Positions 17,688 to 26,926 are shown, counted from the first letter of the stretch. The stretch is DNA of 64,000 bases from JAIRNF01 sp031551125 (GCA_031551125.1 JAVBOB010000007.1:111173-175172); one strand, 5' to 3'. The notes: a model not told the origin generated them from the letters alone. Program-made: numbers and translations.

Positions 17688-18815
17688 TTATTTTGCTTTT
17701 AGCAAGCGCGCTAGCTTCAACGCCAAATCGGTAAATATAATTTTGGAATTACCGTTTTGTCCGATATGGGCAATAGCCAAATTCAGCTCACTGTAAATAT
17801 CATACACATTTTGCTTACCGATGAACTGAGAGAACTTTTGAGAAAACTCTTTTTCATCACCCGTAATGTATATGGCGTTAACGCTGAGGTTCAGCATAAA
17901 GTTTTCGCGAATCATGCGAAGGCAGTAGGCAAGAAACGACTTCTGCTGTTCGCGTCCAAGTGAAGCTATATCGTCAACCCAAGCTAGCATAGCCAGCGTA
18001 TCGCCGGCATAAGCGCGGCGCATAATATTGGCGAAGTAGTCTAAGAAGTCGTTTTGCTCATCTTTTTGCTGAACGGTTCTCTGTGCTTCGAGAAGATTTC
18101 CGGCAGCCAGCCGTGCAAGTACGCTTGCTTGATGTTCTGACAGGCTGTAACGCAGGCTTAACTCATTGGCTAAAACAGCTTCTTCAATGGGCGGAATTTT
18201 TATCAGCTGCGTGCGTGATAGAATAGTTTTAATAATAGCATCGGCATTATTGGATACCATTAAGAAAATGGTGTTCTTCGGAGGTTCTTCAATCAGCTTT
18301 AACAGCTTATTGGCGGCTGCAGGGTTCATGCGTTCCGGTAGCCATACAACCATCAGCTTATACTCTGCCTCGTATGGCTTGAAGCTCATTTTATGCAGAA
18401 TGAGTTCCGCTTCGCTTTTTCCTATAATTCCCTGCTTATTTTCTATACCAATAACCTCATACCACTGTTGTTCGTCAAAGTATGGAGAGTTGGCCATCTG
18501 TTCGCGCCATTGGGCTATGTAGCTATCGCTTACCGCATCTTTTGATATACTTTGTGATGTATTTACCGGAAAGGCGAAGTGTAAGTCGGGGTGAATTAGC
18601 TTGCTGAACTTGTGGCAAGAGCGGCAGGTGCCGCAAGAATCCTCATCTTGCCTGTTTTCACAGCAGATGTACTGTGCGTAGGCTATAGCCAGCGGAAGCC
18701 CTCCGTAACCGGATTGTCCCAAAAATAGCTGTGCATGGCTGATACGACCGTCTTTTACCGATTGAATCAACCGCTTTTTCAGCTCGCTATGACCTACTAT
18801 TTCTTTGAATTGCAC
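17688..18815 (-). CDS. holB: DNA polymerase III, delta' subunit
   Basis: 375 aa clamp-loader subunit. The N-terminal AAA+ domain begins FKEIVGHSELKKRLIQSVKDGRISHAQLFLG; the Walker A position reads GQSGYGGLPLA and lacks the lysine, as expected for delta', which does not hydrolyse ATP. A four-cysteine zinc module (CCENRQDEDSCGTCRSCHKF) follows, then HPDLHFAFP and the sensor region (NAAAANKLLKLIEEPPKNTIFLM, then TILSRTQLIKIPP). The C-terminal part is divergent and helical, typical of Bacteroidota. It is followed at 22 bases by the XAC2610-like gene. Confidence 0.9.
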   Translation of the reverse strand: MQFKEIVGHSELKKRLIQSVKDGRISHAQLFLGQSGYGGLPLAIAYAQYICCENRQDEDSCGTCRSCHKFSKLIHPDLHFAFPVNTSQSISKDAVSDSYIAQWREQMANSPYFDEQQWYEVIGIENKQGIIGKSEAELILHKMSFKPYEAEYKLMVVWLPERMNPAAANKLLKLIEEPPKNTIFLMVSNNADAIIKTILSRTQLIKIPPIEEAVLANELSLRYSLSEHQASVLARLAAGNLLEAQRTVQQKDEQNDFLDYFANIMRRAYAGDTLAMLAWVDDIASLGREQQKSFLAYCLRMIRENFMLNLSVNAIYITGDEKEFSQKFSQFIGKQNVYDIYSELNLAIAHIGQNGNSKIIFTDLALKLARLLKAK

Positions 18816-18949
18816 TGTTTGGCTTGTTTACGACAAAGATAGGTTTTTTGAGTTGAAAATATTTCGAACTGCACAGAGAATGCAAAGGATAATGTGACCA
18901 AAATTATTACCGCTACTATTTACTGCCAACCCCCTAAAGAGAACTTTTT

Positions 18950-18985
18950 GACCACATAGGCACAAAGGCCACATAAATTCACAAA
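18950..18985. repeat. CCACATAGGCACA element (copy 1)
   Basis: ACCACATAGGCACAAAGGCC followed by ACATAAATTCACAAAG; a related ACCACATAGGCACAATAGCT is at 34869-34900. Confidence 0.5.
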
Positions 18986-19100
18986 GTTAATTACTATTAT
19001 TAGCTCCTCTAATCCCCCTTAAATTTTAATAGTAAGTTTATATATGTAAAAAGCTATGTGACCTACATGCTCTATGTATATATGTGTTGAAAAAAGTTCC

Positions 19101-19240
19101 GGCTAAACGGCATTTGCAATGCCGCTTGGAATATATCCGAATTTGCAATTCGGATTGCACTATAGTAAGTTCAAAGAACGTTCTCTAATTTTACACAATT
19201 ATAAATTGTGAGGTGTTCCGAGCGGCAAAATATTTGCCGC
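19101..19240. repeat. multi-hairpin repeat, family C (copy 1)
   Basis: Three to four hairpins in series: CGGCATTTGCAATGCCG, CCGAATTTGCAATTCGG, CACAATTATAAATTGTG, and GAGCGGCAAAATATTTGCCGC. The same series, with other bases in the stems, recurs at 31451-31560. Confidence 0.75.
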
Positions 19241-19262
19241 TCAACAGGAGCGGCGCAGCTAA

Positions 19263-19314
19263 CCAATCTCTCAAGTAAAACAGATTGCTTCGTCGTTCCT
19301 CCTCAGCAATGACG
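19263..19314. repeat. family B palindromic repeat (degenerate copy 2)
   Basis: CAATCTCTCAAGTAAAACAG then ATTGCTTCGTCGTTC and CAGCAATGACG; only one arm resembles the intact copies. Confidence 0.55.
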
Positions 19315-19371
19315 TACTCTGGCTTAACGGCATAGGAACCAAATTTTTGTAACAGCCATTTGGTTTAGCAT

Positions 19372-19485
19372 CTATCGCTCCATTAGGAGCGATAGCTTAA
19401 ATAACGCCATAAGAGGCTGCTCCTAACGGAGCAGGGGTACTTAAGTATTAAGCTGTTCTACAAAGATGTTGCTCCTACGGAGCAA
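19372..19485. repeat. family D hairpins (GCTCC...GGAGC)
   Basis: Three perfect short hairpins: CTATCGCTCCattaGGAGCGATAG (19372-19395), TGCTCCTAACGGAGCA (19418-19433) and TTGCTCCTACGGAGCAA (19469-19485). Confidence 0.7.
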
Positions 19486-19600
19486 GGTATCTTCTCGTTC
19501 GGCTGGGGATATTGTCTCAGTCGTATTATCTAGGCCGAACGGGGTATTAAAAAAGTCTCCTTTAGGGGGTGGGGTAAGACCAGTAGTCTTACATGCCAGT

Positions 19601-21415
19601 TCAACAGCGCGTTATCCGCATTCCACAGCGTTCGCAATCAAAAATTACCTTTAAGCGCTTACCGTTGTTGAGAAGGAATAAGGGTTCGGCATTACCGCCG
19701 GTAACACCTTTGGCGCACATACCTAGCTCTCGACGAATGCAGTAGTGCGTAGTCATTAAAGCAGCACTTGGCTGTTGCTGCAGCTCAAATGCTTCGGAAA
19801 TATGGTCAACGCCATGTTGTTGGTAGAACTTGCGGGCAAGCGAGTTGGCTACGTTGCCTAAATAGCTCAGCTGATGGGTAGGGTAGGGAGTGGTATTAGG
19901 AGTAACCTTATGTTCGGTTCTTTTGTATGCTTCCAAACGCGCTTTTTCTAAAAGGGCTATCAGCTTTCTACGCCATGTGTTAATGACAGAATGAGGGTAG
20001 AAGTAAGGTTTATCAGTGTTTATACTTGCGGTAAAGATAAACATGCTATCGCCGGATTTTGAAAATCCGGTGAGTAAGTTATTCTTGGCAAGTTCGATAT
20101 TTTTTGCAGGTTCTCCGGTTTGCGGTTCTTCAATACATGCGGTAACGCCATCTTCGTCGGTGGCTGTTATGGATATGTTGTTCTCGTTGGAGGAGAAGGT
20201 AAGCTGAGCGCTAACAAGGCGGTCGGCGGTATGTCCCTCCATTACTTTTTCAAAAGCTTGGTTAAAGCTGCGAAAAATTTCTACACCTTCTACAATGCTC
20301 TCCATTGATAGTGGGTATAGCCGCTCATTCTCAACACGGTTAATTCGTACTCCTTGTAGTTTTTCCGATAAATCAAAGAAGCATATACCATCACCGTTAC
20401 TGATATTGGCGTTGCTATTGAGCGTAAACCACGTTTTACCTGTTGTTTGTACTTTTCCCAATCGTTCACCAATAGCTTTAGGTGTGTGTATAGATGCTAT
20501 TTTGCTTTGTTTGCCGTTAGCAAAGTAGGATGTGAAGCCTCGAGAAAAAGACAGCTCAGGTTTTGGCTCAAAGTTGACAAAGACCTTTCCTGATGATGCT
20601 TTGCCGGCGTTAGGCGTTTTGGCTATCAGCTCATCGAGCTTCTTACGGTAGTAGGCGGTAACATTTTTTACGTACGATAGGTCTTTAAGCCTTCCTTCTA
20701 TTTTGAATGAGCAAATGCCTGATTGATACAAATCTTCCAGCCTGTCGGAAAGATTAAGATCACGTAATGACAGGAGGTGCTTATCTTTTACCAGCAGCTT
20801 GCCGTTGGCATCATATAAGTCATAAGATGAGCGACAGGGTTGGGCACAAGCACCCCGGTTGGCGCTTCGTCCGGTTAGCGATTGACTGAGGTAGCATTGT
20901 CCGCTATGGCTAACGCAAAGCGCTCCATGTACAAAGGCTTCCAGCTCAACCGATGTTTGCGAATGAATGTCGGCAATCTCTTTTATGGATAGCTCGCGCC
21001 CTAAAATTACCCGGCTAAACCCGACATCGGCCAGAAACTTAACTTTATCGGCAGTCAGGCTGTTAGCCTGTGTTGAGGCGTGTAGGGCTATGGGAGGTAA
21101 ATCCATTTCAAGCAAAGCCATATCCTGTACAATAAGAGCATCGGCCCCTAGCTCGTATGCTTGTATGGCTATGCGGCGAGCATCTTCCAGCTCCTGTTCA
21201 TATAGGATAGTATTAAGCGTAACGTACACCTTAGCGTAGTATCGGTGCGCATACGTTACCAGCTGTTCAATATCGCTAAGGCTGTTACCCGCCGCTTCAC
21301 GAGCACCAAACTTGTGCGCGGCAATGTACACCGCGTCGGCGCCATGGTTGATGGCGGCAATTCCGTAATCTTTATTTTTAGCCGGAGCCAACAGCTCCGG
21401 TTGGTAAGTAGCCAT
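19601..21415 (-). CDS. U32-family (peptidase-like) RNA hydroxylation protein
   Basis: 604 aa, cytoplasmic. The N-terminal TIM-barrel part (PELLAPAKNKDYGIAAINHGADAVYIAAHKFGAR) and the cysteine block HGALCVSHSGQCYLSQSLTG, RSANRGACAQPCRSSYDL are the U32 signature; FKIEGRLKDLSYV follows. A DUF3656-like collagenase domain occupies ~300-500. The C-terminal end has DCERCGMRITRC. Although named peptidases, characterised U32 proteins RlhA (23S rRNA C2501 hydroxylation) and TrhP/TrhO (tRNA ho5U) modify RNA from prephenate-linked chemistry using a probable Fe-S centre. The length and the middle domain suggest the RlhA or TrhP side; I cannot decide between them. No close operon partner. Confidence 0.85.
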   Translation of the reverse strand: MATYQPELLAPAKNKDYGIAAINHGADAVYIAAHKFGAREAAGNSLSDIEQLVTYAHRYYAKVYVTLNTILYEQELEDARRIAIQAYELGADALIVQDMALLEMDLPPIALHASTQANSLTADKVKFLADVGFSRVILGRELSIKEIADIHSQTSVELEAFVHGALCVSHSGQCYLSQSLTGRSANRGACAQPCRSSYDLYDANGKLLVKDKHLLSLRDLNLSDRLEDLYQSGICSFKIEGRLKDLSYVKNVTAYYRKKLDELIAKTPNAGKASSGKVFVNFEPKPELSFSRGFTSYFANGKQSKIASIHTPKAIGERLGKVQTTGKTWFTLNSNANISNGDGICFFDLSEKLQGVRINRVENERLYPLSMESIVEGVEIFRSFNQAFEKVMEGHTADRLVSAQLTFSSNENNISITATDEDGVTACIEEPQTGEPAKNIELAKNNLLTGFSKSGDSMFIFTASINTDKPYFYPHSVINTWRRKLIALLEKARLEAYKRTEHKVTPNTTPYPTHQLSYLGNVANSLARKFYQQHGVDHISEAFELQQQPSAALMTTHYCIRRELGMCAKGVTGGNAEPLFLLNNGKRLKVIFDCERCGMRITRC

Positions 21416-21429
21416 AGCGTTTTTATAGA

Positions 21430-21462
21430 GAAAAAGACCTCAGAATTATTCTGAGGTCTTTG
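21430..21462 (-). terminator. terminator of the TPR protein gene
   Basis: Perfect 13-bp stem AAAGACCTCAGAA / TTCTGAGGTCTTT (3-base centre), followed on the minus strand by TTCTCT and TTTTTATAG-like T-rich sequence ending at the U32 gene start. Confidence 0.75.
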
Positions 21463-21492
21463 TAAATTTATTATACTGCTATTTTGTAGCGG

Positions 21493-22473
21493 TTAGTTGC
21501 AAAGCGTTTTAACCTTACTTTCAGCATAAGCCTTGAACTGAGCGTTAGCGGCTGCTTTTTTGAAGTTAGCGCAAGCTTTTGCCTTGTTGCCTTTAGCCTC
21601 ATACATAGTACCTAAGTAGTACGATATGGTTTGATCCATTTGAGGATTTGAAAGGCCTAATGCTTGTGCTTTTTCGAAGCTGGCAATTGCTTCATCGTTC
21701 TTCTTCAGCTGCATGGCTGATGTTCCGGCAAAGTAGTATGCGTTAGCACTTTCGTTGTATTCATTAGACTTTTTAGCAAATGAATTTGCGGTGGCAAACT
21801 TTTTTGCTTGCAAATCAGCTTGAGCTTTCTTCAAGTAGATAACTGCCAGCTGGCCTTTTGCTGTATTAGCGTCGGCTTCATCGTTAGCAGCAACGGCTGC
21901 ATCAAGACCTTTTTCATAGTTGCTAATAGCATTTTCTTCATCACTTAGCTTATCATAAGCATATCCCATGCGAACATAAGCGTCAACGTTACCGGGGTCA
22001 AGAGCAATTACTTGCTTGTAAGCGTCAATAGCGGGTTGAAAGTTGTTTGCAGTTAGCAGCTCAACTGCCTTAGCGGAGTAAAGTTGAGGATACAACTCTT
22101 TAACTTCTTTTACTACTTCAGCATCGTTGTACTTTTCGGTAGCCGTCTTTGCTTCTGCTATTTTTGCAAGAGCTTCATCATACTTTTTTTGTACGGCAAG
22201 GTCTTTTGCCTGCAGGTAGGGTATAACTTGCATTAACTTTTCACAGTTAGTCTTTAGCGTGGCAACTTCTTCTCCTTCGGCATTACCGATAGCCGTTACC
22301 ATTTGGTATGCTTTGTTTGCGTCGGCCAACGCTTGGTCATATTGCTTACCTGTAAAGTTCTGGTTTGCCTTGTTAAATAGCTCAATTGCTTCATTGATGT
22401 CCTGAGCTTTCGCTCCAAAAGAAAGCGCTAGGGCTGCAAATGCCACTAGTCCAAATTTCATTACTCGTTTCAT
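21493..22473 (-). CDS. secreted TPR-repeat protein
   Basis: 326 aa with signal peptide (MKRVMKFGLVAFAALALSFGAKAQ). The mature part is entirely helical with several tetratricopeptide repeats, e.g. AIDAYKQVIALDPGNVDAYVRMGYAYDKLSDEENAISNYEKGL and ANAYYFAGTSAMQLKKNDEAIASFEKAQALG (positions ~145-300). TPR arrays bind partner proteins; nothing in the sequence says which. It stands alone between two unrelated genes with its own terminator. Very alanine- and lysine-rich, as expected for an abundant periplasmic scaffold. Function unknown. Confidence 0.8.
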   Translation of the reverse strand: MKRVMKFGLVAFAALALSFGAKAQDINEAIELFNKANQNFTGKQYDQALADANKAYQMVTAIGNAEGEEVATLKTNCEKLMQVIPYLQAKDLAVQKKYDEALAKIAEAKTATEKYNDAEVVKEVKELYPQLYSAKAVELLTANNFQPAIDAYKQVIALDPGNVDAYVRMGYAYDKLSDEENAISNYEKGLDAAVAANDEADANTAKGQLAVIYLKKAQADLQAKKFATANSFAKKSNEYNESANAYYFAGTSAMQLKKNDEAIASFEKAQALGLSNPQMDQTISYYLGTMYEAKGNKAKACANFKKAAANAQFKAYAESKVKTLCN

Positions 22474-22646
22474 TGTTTAAGAATTTGGTTAGTTAATGTT
22501 CTTATGCTTGCAATACTACAAATTTCAGACCAAATATGCAAACCTTTATCCAATAAGCTTTAGAACAATAACGTGAGATATAGTTTCTTAGTTCAAAATG
22601 CTATGTTGTTAATGTTAAATACGATAAGTCTTCTACATGCTATGTG

Positions 22647-23294
22647 CTAAGCAAATTGTATTGGCTGAAAAAAATCGGGTCGATGGAAAGCAGGCTTTTC
22701 TGTAAGTATAGGAAACAGACTTAGGTAGTGAGGTTCGGGAAGCTGATCGCCACATTTGTAGAAATTAGCAGTAATTTTTTTTTCTTTAAAGCTATTTAGC
22801 TGATGTTTGAAAAATGCTTTTAGCGGTATTGTAACGATTAGTTCCCATTCAAAGTTCCCGCCTCTTATTTCGAATGGTTGGTTGCCTAACGTTGAATGCC
22901 GACGTATTGATTGCATTATTTCCGCATCGGGACGCGTTGCCTGTTCTCCCATTTTTCGGTAACCCATAAGCAGCGTGCCTATGCAGTTAACCTCTATATT
23001 GTAGTAGCAATCGTTACAGTCCGGTGATACGAAAAACTCGCAACATGAATCGGTCGATACCTTGCTGTTATTTTCCGTACAAAGCGCCCTGATATATTTT
23101 TCCTTTACGGAAAATTTCAGAAACAATTCATTGCTATTATAACCTATACGCAACGTTACTTCCGGTTTGTAGCGCTTGGTATCCCAATTTAAGCTGCTAA
23201 TCGAATAGGCGGTTGTTTCATGCTCCAGCGTTTCGGACACAATCTGTAGCGGAGGGTTTGATATGCCGTGTAGTATTTCAGGAACGATTAGCAT
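22647..23294 (-). CDS. carbohydrate-binding family 9-like protein
   Basis: 215 aa from the chosen start. Segments such as WDTKRYKPEVTLRIGYNSNELFLKFSVKEKYIRALCTENN and SCCEFFVSPDCNDCYYNIEVNCIGTLLMGYRK match the CBM9-like fold (ligand W, then strands with CVEFF-type motif) found in many Bacteroidota as small proteins of unknown role. No signal peptide. The frame is open to 23366, but its first residues (MLRSARNDVF) are encoded by the family B repeat at 23342-23415, so I start at ATG 23294. It lies upstream of nothing obvious and downstream of fumarase with the repeat between them. Confidence 0.65.
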   Translation of the reverse strand: MLIVPEILHGISNPPLQIVSETLEHETTAYSISSLNWDTKRYKPEVTLRIGYNSNELFLKFSVKEKYIRALCTENNSKVSTDSCCEFFVSPDCNDCYYNIEVNCIGTLLMGYRKMGEQATRPDAEIMQSIRRHSTLGNQPFEIRGGNFEWELIVTIPLKAFFKHQLNSFKEKKITANFYKCGDQLPEPHYLSLFPILTEKPAFHRPDFFQPIQFA

Positions 23295-23341
23295 AAGGTC
23301 AGCTATTAGAGATATATGAGGAAGTTTAGGTTGAATAAACA

Positions 23342-23415
23342 CGTCATTGCGAGCGGAGCGAAGCAATCTGTTCTATTCGAGAGATTGCTTCGGCAAAAAA
23401 CGCCTCGCAATGACG
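23342..23415. repeat. family B palindromic repeat (copy 3)
   Basis: CGTCATTGCGAGCGGAGCG on the left and CGCCTCGCAATGACG on the right, with the CAATCTGTTCTATTCGAGAG centre shared with 31581-31650. Confidence 0.85.
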
Positions 23416-23441
23416 TGCTAAATTAATGAGGTTCGATTTTT

Positions 23442-25067
23442 CTAAGCCTTATTGATTTGCTTAAAAAAGTCGTTACCCTTATCATCAACCAGAATGAAGG
23501 CGGGGAAATCGACCACTTCAATTTTCCAAATGGCTTCCATACCCAGCTCGGGATATTCTAATACCTCAACTTTTTTAATGCTTTCCTGAGCAAGAATAGC
23601 AGCGGGGCCACCAATACTGCCTAAGTAGAACCCACCATGCTTTTTACATGCGGCAGTTACAGCATCGCTACGGTTACCTTTGGCAATCATAATCATGCTG
23701 CCGCCGTTTTCTTGGAACAGGTCAACGTAAGAGTCCATACGACCTGCAGTAGTGGGGCCAAATGAACCGGAAGGCATTCCTTTAGGCGTTTTTGCAGGAC
23801 CTGCATAGTAAATAGGGTAGTCTTTAAGATATTGAGGAAGCCCCTGACCTGAATCAAGCCGTTCTTTCAGCTTAGCATGCGCAATATCTCGACCTACAAC
23901 AATAGTTCCGGTAAGTGACAGGCGTGTAGCAACGGGATATTTAGTCAGCTCCGCCAAAACCTCCTTGATAGGACGGTTAAGATCTATTTTCACCACGTTT
24001 CCTTCACCTTGCTTGCGTAGCGCTTCGGGAATCAGGCGACCGGGGTTGGTATCCATTTTTTCAACCCAAACGCCCTGCTTGTTTATCTTGGCTTTAATGT
24101 TACGGTCGGCAGAGCATGATACGCCGAGCCCTACAGGGCAAGAAGCGCCGTGCCTTGGTAGGCGAACAATGCGAATATCGTATGCGTAGTACTTACCGCC
24201 AAATTGAGCGCCTATGCCTAAGTCTTGCGCCATTTTTAATACCTTATTTTCCAACTCAATATCACGAAATGCTCTTCCGCCATCATTACCTGTAGTGGGT
24301 AGCGAATCAAGGTACTTTGCCGATGCCAGCTTTACGGTTTTCAAACACGTTTCGGCTGATGTTCCGCCAATTACAAACGCAATGTGGTAGGGCGGACATG
24401 CGGCAGTTCCCAGCGATTTCATCTTGTCAACCAGAAAAGCCTCTAGGCTCTTAGGGTTGAGTAGTGCTTTAGTTTCTTGATATAAGTAGGTTTTATTGGC
24501 TGATCCGCCTCCTTTTGCCATAAACAAAAACTTATACTCGCCACCGTCGGTTGCTGCAATATCAATTTGTGCAGGAAGGTTGCAGCCCGAATTTTTTTCC
24601 TCGTACATATCCAGCGCTATGGTTTGCGAGTAGCGAAGGTTCTCTTCGGTATAGGTTTCGTAAATTCCTTTTGATAGCGCTTCCTCATCGCCACCGCCTG
24701 TCCACACTTGTTGACCTTTCTTGCCAACAACTATAGCCGTTCCGGTATCCTGACAGAAGGGTAGCTGACCCTTAGCCGCCACTTCGGCATTACGAAGCAT
24801 GGTAAGCGCTACGTATTTATCGTTATCACTAGCTTCGGGATCGGCAAGAATTGCTGCGGTTTGCTCGTTATGCGCCGGACGCAGGTAGAACGAGCAATCG
24901 TGCATTGCTGCCTTGGCAATTTTGGTAAGTGCTTCGGGCTCTACCTTCAGCATTTCTTTACCCTCAAACTGTACGGTTGATACATGTTCGTTAGTAAGCA
25001 GATAGTATTCGGTTTCATCTTTTCCCAAAGGGAACGGTTCTTGGTAAGTAAACGGAGGTGTTGCCAT
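23442..25067 (-). CDS. class I (4Fe-4S) fumarate hydratase
   Basis: 541 aa; interconverts fumarate and malate in the TCA cycle or reductive branch. Cluster cysteines are visible in LPFCQDTGTAIV and GASCPVGLGVSCSADRNIKA plus AETCLKTVKLASAKYLDSLP, and the C-terminal beta domain has YAGPAKTPKGMPSGSFGPTT and GRMDSYVDLFQ, all of the FumA/FumB single-chain type. Oxygen-sensitive class I enzymes are common in anaerobes and suit a strain with aspartase and a RIC protein. A -7-like TATATTTG element occurs on the minus strand at 25120-25127. Transcribed alone. Confidence 0.94.
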   Translation of the reverse strand: MATPPFTYQEPFPLGKDETEYYLLTNEHVSTVQFEGKEMLKVEPEALTKIAKAAMHDCSFYLRPAHNEQTAAILADPEASDNDKYVALTMLRNAEVAAKGQLPFCQDTGTAIVVGKKGQQVWTGGGDEEALSKGIYETYTEENLRYSQTIALDMYEEKNSGCNLPAQIDIAATDGGEYKFLFMAKGGGSANKTYLYQETKALLNPKSLEAFLVDKMKSLGTAACPPYHIAFVIGGTSAETCLKTVKLASAKYLDSLPTTGNDGGRAFRDIELENKVLKMAQDLGIGAQFGGKYYAYDIRIVRLPRHGASCPVGLGVSCSADRNIKAKINKQGVWVEKMDTNPGRLIPEALRKQGEGNVVKIDLNRPIKEVLAELTKYPVATRLSLTGTIVVGRDIAHAKLKERLDSGQGLPQYLKDYPIYYAGPAKTPKGMPSGSFGPTTAGRMDSYVDLFQENGGSMIMIAKGNRSDAVTAACKKHGGFYLGSIGGPAAILAQESIKKVEVLEYPELGMEAIWKIEVVDFPAFILVDDKGNDFFKQINKA

Positions 25068-25119
25068 GTGTAAAATGATTATATGGGTTAAGTATTAGTT
25101 ACGTTGTTTTTAAGCCGCA

Positions 25120-25127
25120 CAAATATA
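25120..25127 (-). promoter_or_regulatory. -7 promoter element before fumarase
   Basis: Reads TATATTTG on the minus strand, matching TAnnTTTG, 53 bases before the start codon. No CAAA/TTTG at the -33 spacing. Confidence 0.5.
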
Positions 25128-25246
25128 GTAGTTTATTACCTCTGGTGTTCGGCTGGGAATGGTGTTTGATAGCACTCGCTGAATGTTAAGGGTTAGGAGT
25201 GAAGCGAAATATAGACTAAACAAAACAGTAATCTTTATTGCAGCTA

Positions 25247-25446
25247 CAGCCCCGAAGCGGGCTGAATATGAATAACCGTGGGTGAAGCAAAGCGAAACCC
25301 ACGGTGACAGCTAACGGATATTGGTTGCGCGCGAAGCACCTCCCTTATTTCAAAATAAGGGAGGTGCTTCGCGCGCAATCTCCACATTTGTCCAACCTAC
25401 CCCGCATTTCATACGGGGTTATGCACATTCAACCCCGTTGGGGCTG
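25247..25446. repeat. composite palindromic repeat, family A (copy 2, with inserted hairpin)
   Basis: Outer arms CAGCCCCGAAGCGGGCTGAA and TTCAACCCCGTTGGGGCTG. Inside, in the same order as copy 1, come ACCGTGGGTgaag...ACCCACGGT and ACCCCGCATTTCATACGGGGT. Between those two sits an extra perfect 25-bp hairpin at 25325-25378 (TTGCGCGCGAAGCACCTCCC and its complement), absent from copy 1. Confidence 0.85.
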
Positions 25447-25447
25447 T

Positions 25448-26839
25448 TTATCCTCTCATGGTTTCTTCAACTTCTTCTACTGTAATGGGAATGCGCTTTG
25501 CGCCAAGCAAACGGCAGCCGCTATCGGTAATCAGAATATCATCTTCAAGACGAATACCGCCAAAGTCGAGGTACTCTTCTACCTTTGCGAAGTTGATGAA
25601 ATTGGCATTTGTTTTATCACGCTTCCATTGAGCAATAAGGGCGGGAATGAAGTATATACCCGGCTCGTCAGTAACAACAAAACCCTTTTCCAATCGGCGA
25701 CCCATACGTAGTGAGGCCAATCCGAATTGGGTTGAACGCTGCACTTCGCTATCGTAGCCTACGTTGTTTTCTCCCAAGTCTTCCATATCGTGAACATCAA
25801 GCCCCATCATATGTCCAAGACCGTGTGGCATGAATAGCGCATGGGCGCCATTGTTTACTGCTTCGGCTACATCGCCTTTCATCAGGCCTAGTTGTTTAAG
25901 TCCATCGGCTATGGTTAGCGCGGCTTCCAGATGAACGCTTCTATAGGTTATGCCCGGTTTGGCCATTGCAATAGCCTTGTTGTTGGCTGCAAGTACAATG
26001 TTGTATATTTCTTTTTGTTTTTGGCTGAACTTTCCACCAACGGGCATAGTACGAGTGAAGTCAGAAGCATAGTGTGATGCAACTTCGGCTCCGGCATCGG
26101 TAAGCATTAGCTTACCTTCAGTAAGCTTGTTGCCGTGGTAGTGGTTGTGTAGGGTTTCTCCATTTTGAGAAAGGATAACGGCAAACGAGCACATACCGTC
26201 TCCACCAAGCGCAATACCTTCAATGGCTCCGGCAATGGTGTGCTCCATTACGCCGGGTTTACACATGCGCATAGCGGTAACGTGCATGTCGTAACCAACC
26301 GCACAAGCCTTTTCTATTTCGGCTATTTCAACTTCTTCTTTTACCGAACGCAGGCTAACTACGGCCTTAACAAGCTCATCAGAAACGTAAGCCTTTTGCT
26401 GGTCGCGGCTAATGCCCAGTAGCTTCTTTAACGTCGTCATGTTGTCATGGCGGTAGGGCGGAAGAAAATGTACCTTACGGCCTTGACGGATAACATTGTC
26501 CAGCGTTTTATAGAGTTCGTTGAACGAACGGCTTTCTGCTACGCCAACAGATTCGGCCTTATCTTTTACCGAAGGCTGAGGACCCATCCAAATAATATCG
26601 TCCATATCAACATCATCGGCGAAAATGCACTCAAAATCCTGATCAATGTCAATAATGGCGGCATAGCCCGGATAATCTATTCCAAAAAAGTATAAAAAGC
26701 TGCTGTCTTGGCGGTAACGGTAGGTATTAGCGCGATAGTTCATCGGCACTTCGTTATTACCGAGAAGCAGCACTACGCCCGATTTTACCAGCTTCTTAAG
26801 CTTCAGGCGACGTTCTGTATAAACTTGTTTGTTGAACAT
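25448..26839 (-). CDS. pepP: Xaa-Pro aminopeptidase (M24B)
   Basis: 463 aa; removes an N-terminal residue preceding proline. The N-terminal creatinase-like domain (KSGVVLLLGNNEVPMNYRANTYRYRQDSSFLYFFGID) is followed by the pita-bread catalytic domain with all five metal ligands in context: TDAGAEVASHYASDFTRT (two Asp), PHGLGHMMGLDVHD (His), VTDEPGIYF (Glu) and GIRLEDDILIT (Glu). No signal peptide, so cytoplasmic. An MFS/POT-like transporter gene lies 87 bases downstream on the same strand, which suggests peptide import followed by cytoplasmic trimming. Family certain; the operon link is inferred. Confidence 0.92.
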   Translation of the reverse strand: MFNKQVYTERRLKLKKLVKSGVVLLLGNNEVPMNYRANTYRYRQDSSFLYFFGIDYPGYAAIIDIDQDFECIFADDVDMDDIIWMGPQPSVKDKAESVGVAESRSFNELYKTLDNVIRQGRKVHFLPPYRHDNMTTLKKLLGISRDQQKAYVSDELVKAVVSLRSVKEEVEIAEIEKACAVGYDMHVTAMRMCKPGVMEHTIAGAIEGIALGGDGMCSFAVILSQNGETLHNHYHGNKLTEGKLMLTDAGAEVASHYASDFTRTMPVGGKFSQKQKEIYNIVLAANNKAIAMAKPGITYRSVHLEAALTIADGLKQLGLMKGDVAEAVNNGAHALFMPHGLGHMMGLDVHDMEDLGENNVGYDSEVQRSTQFGLASLRMGRRLEKGFVVTDEPGIYFIPALIAQWKRDKTNANFINFAKVEEYLDFGGIRLEDDILITDSGCRLLGAKRIPITVEEVEETMRG

Positions 26840-26926
26840 GGCTTATGTGTTTTATGTGTTGTTTATTTTGTATGAAGCAAAGGTAAAACAATGAGGCTAA
26901 AGAATGGTTTAGGAATAGCTATATCT

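Larger units (their letters stand above)
18816..19600. other. 785-base intergenic region packed with dispersed repeats
   Basis: No gene seen on either strand. It holds a CACATAGGCAC element (~18950-18985), a family C unit (19101-19240), a degenerate family B unit (19263-19314) and three family D hairpins (19372-19485). Short frames here are composed of repeat DNA. Confidence 0.7.
25068..25447. other. intergenic region: fumarase promoter and composite repeat
   Basis: No gene seen. It holds the fumarase -7 element (25120-25127) and composite repeat family A copy 2 (25247-25446), which ends one base before the aminopeptidase stop codon. A 135-residue plus-strand frame from 25304 runs through the repeat and the opposite gene and is not coding. 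Confidence 0.7.

Noticed and set aside
18816..19600. CRISPR array
   Set aside because: The repeats are dispersed palindromes of different families without regular spacers; no cas gene is present.
23295..23366. Extension of the CBM9-like protein to 23366
   Set aside because: The first codons are repeat family B DNA.
25304..25711. 135-residue plus-strand frame
   Set aside because: Begins in the composite repeat and then is antisense to aminopeptidase P.
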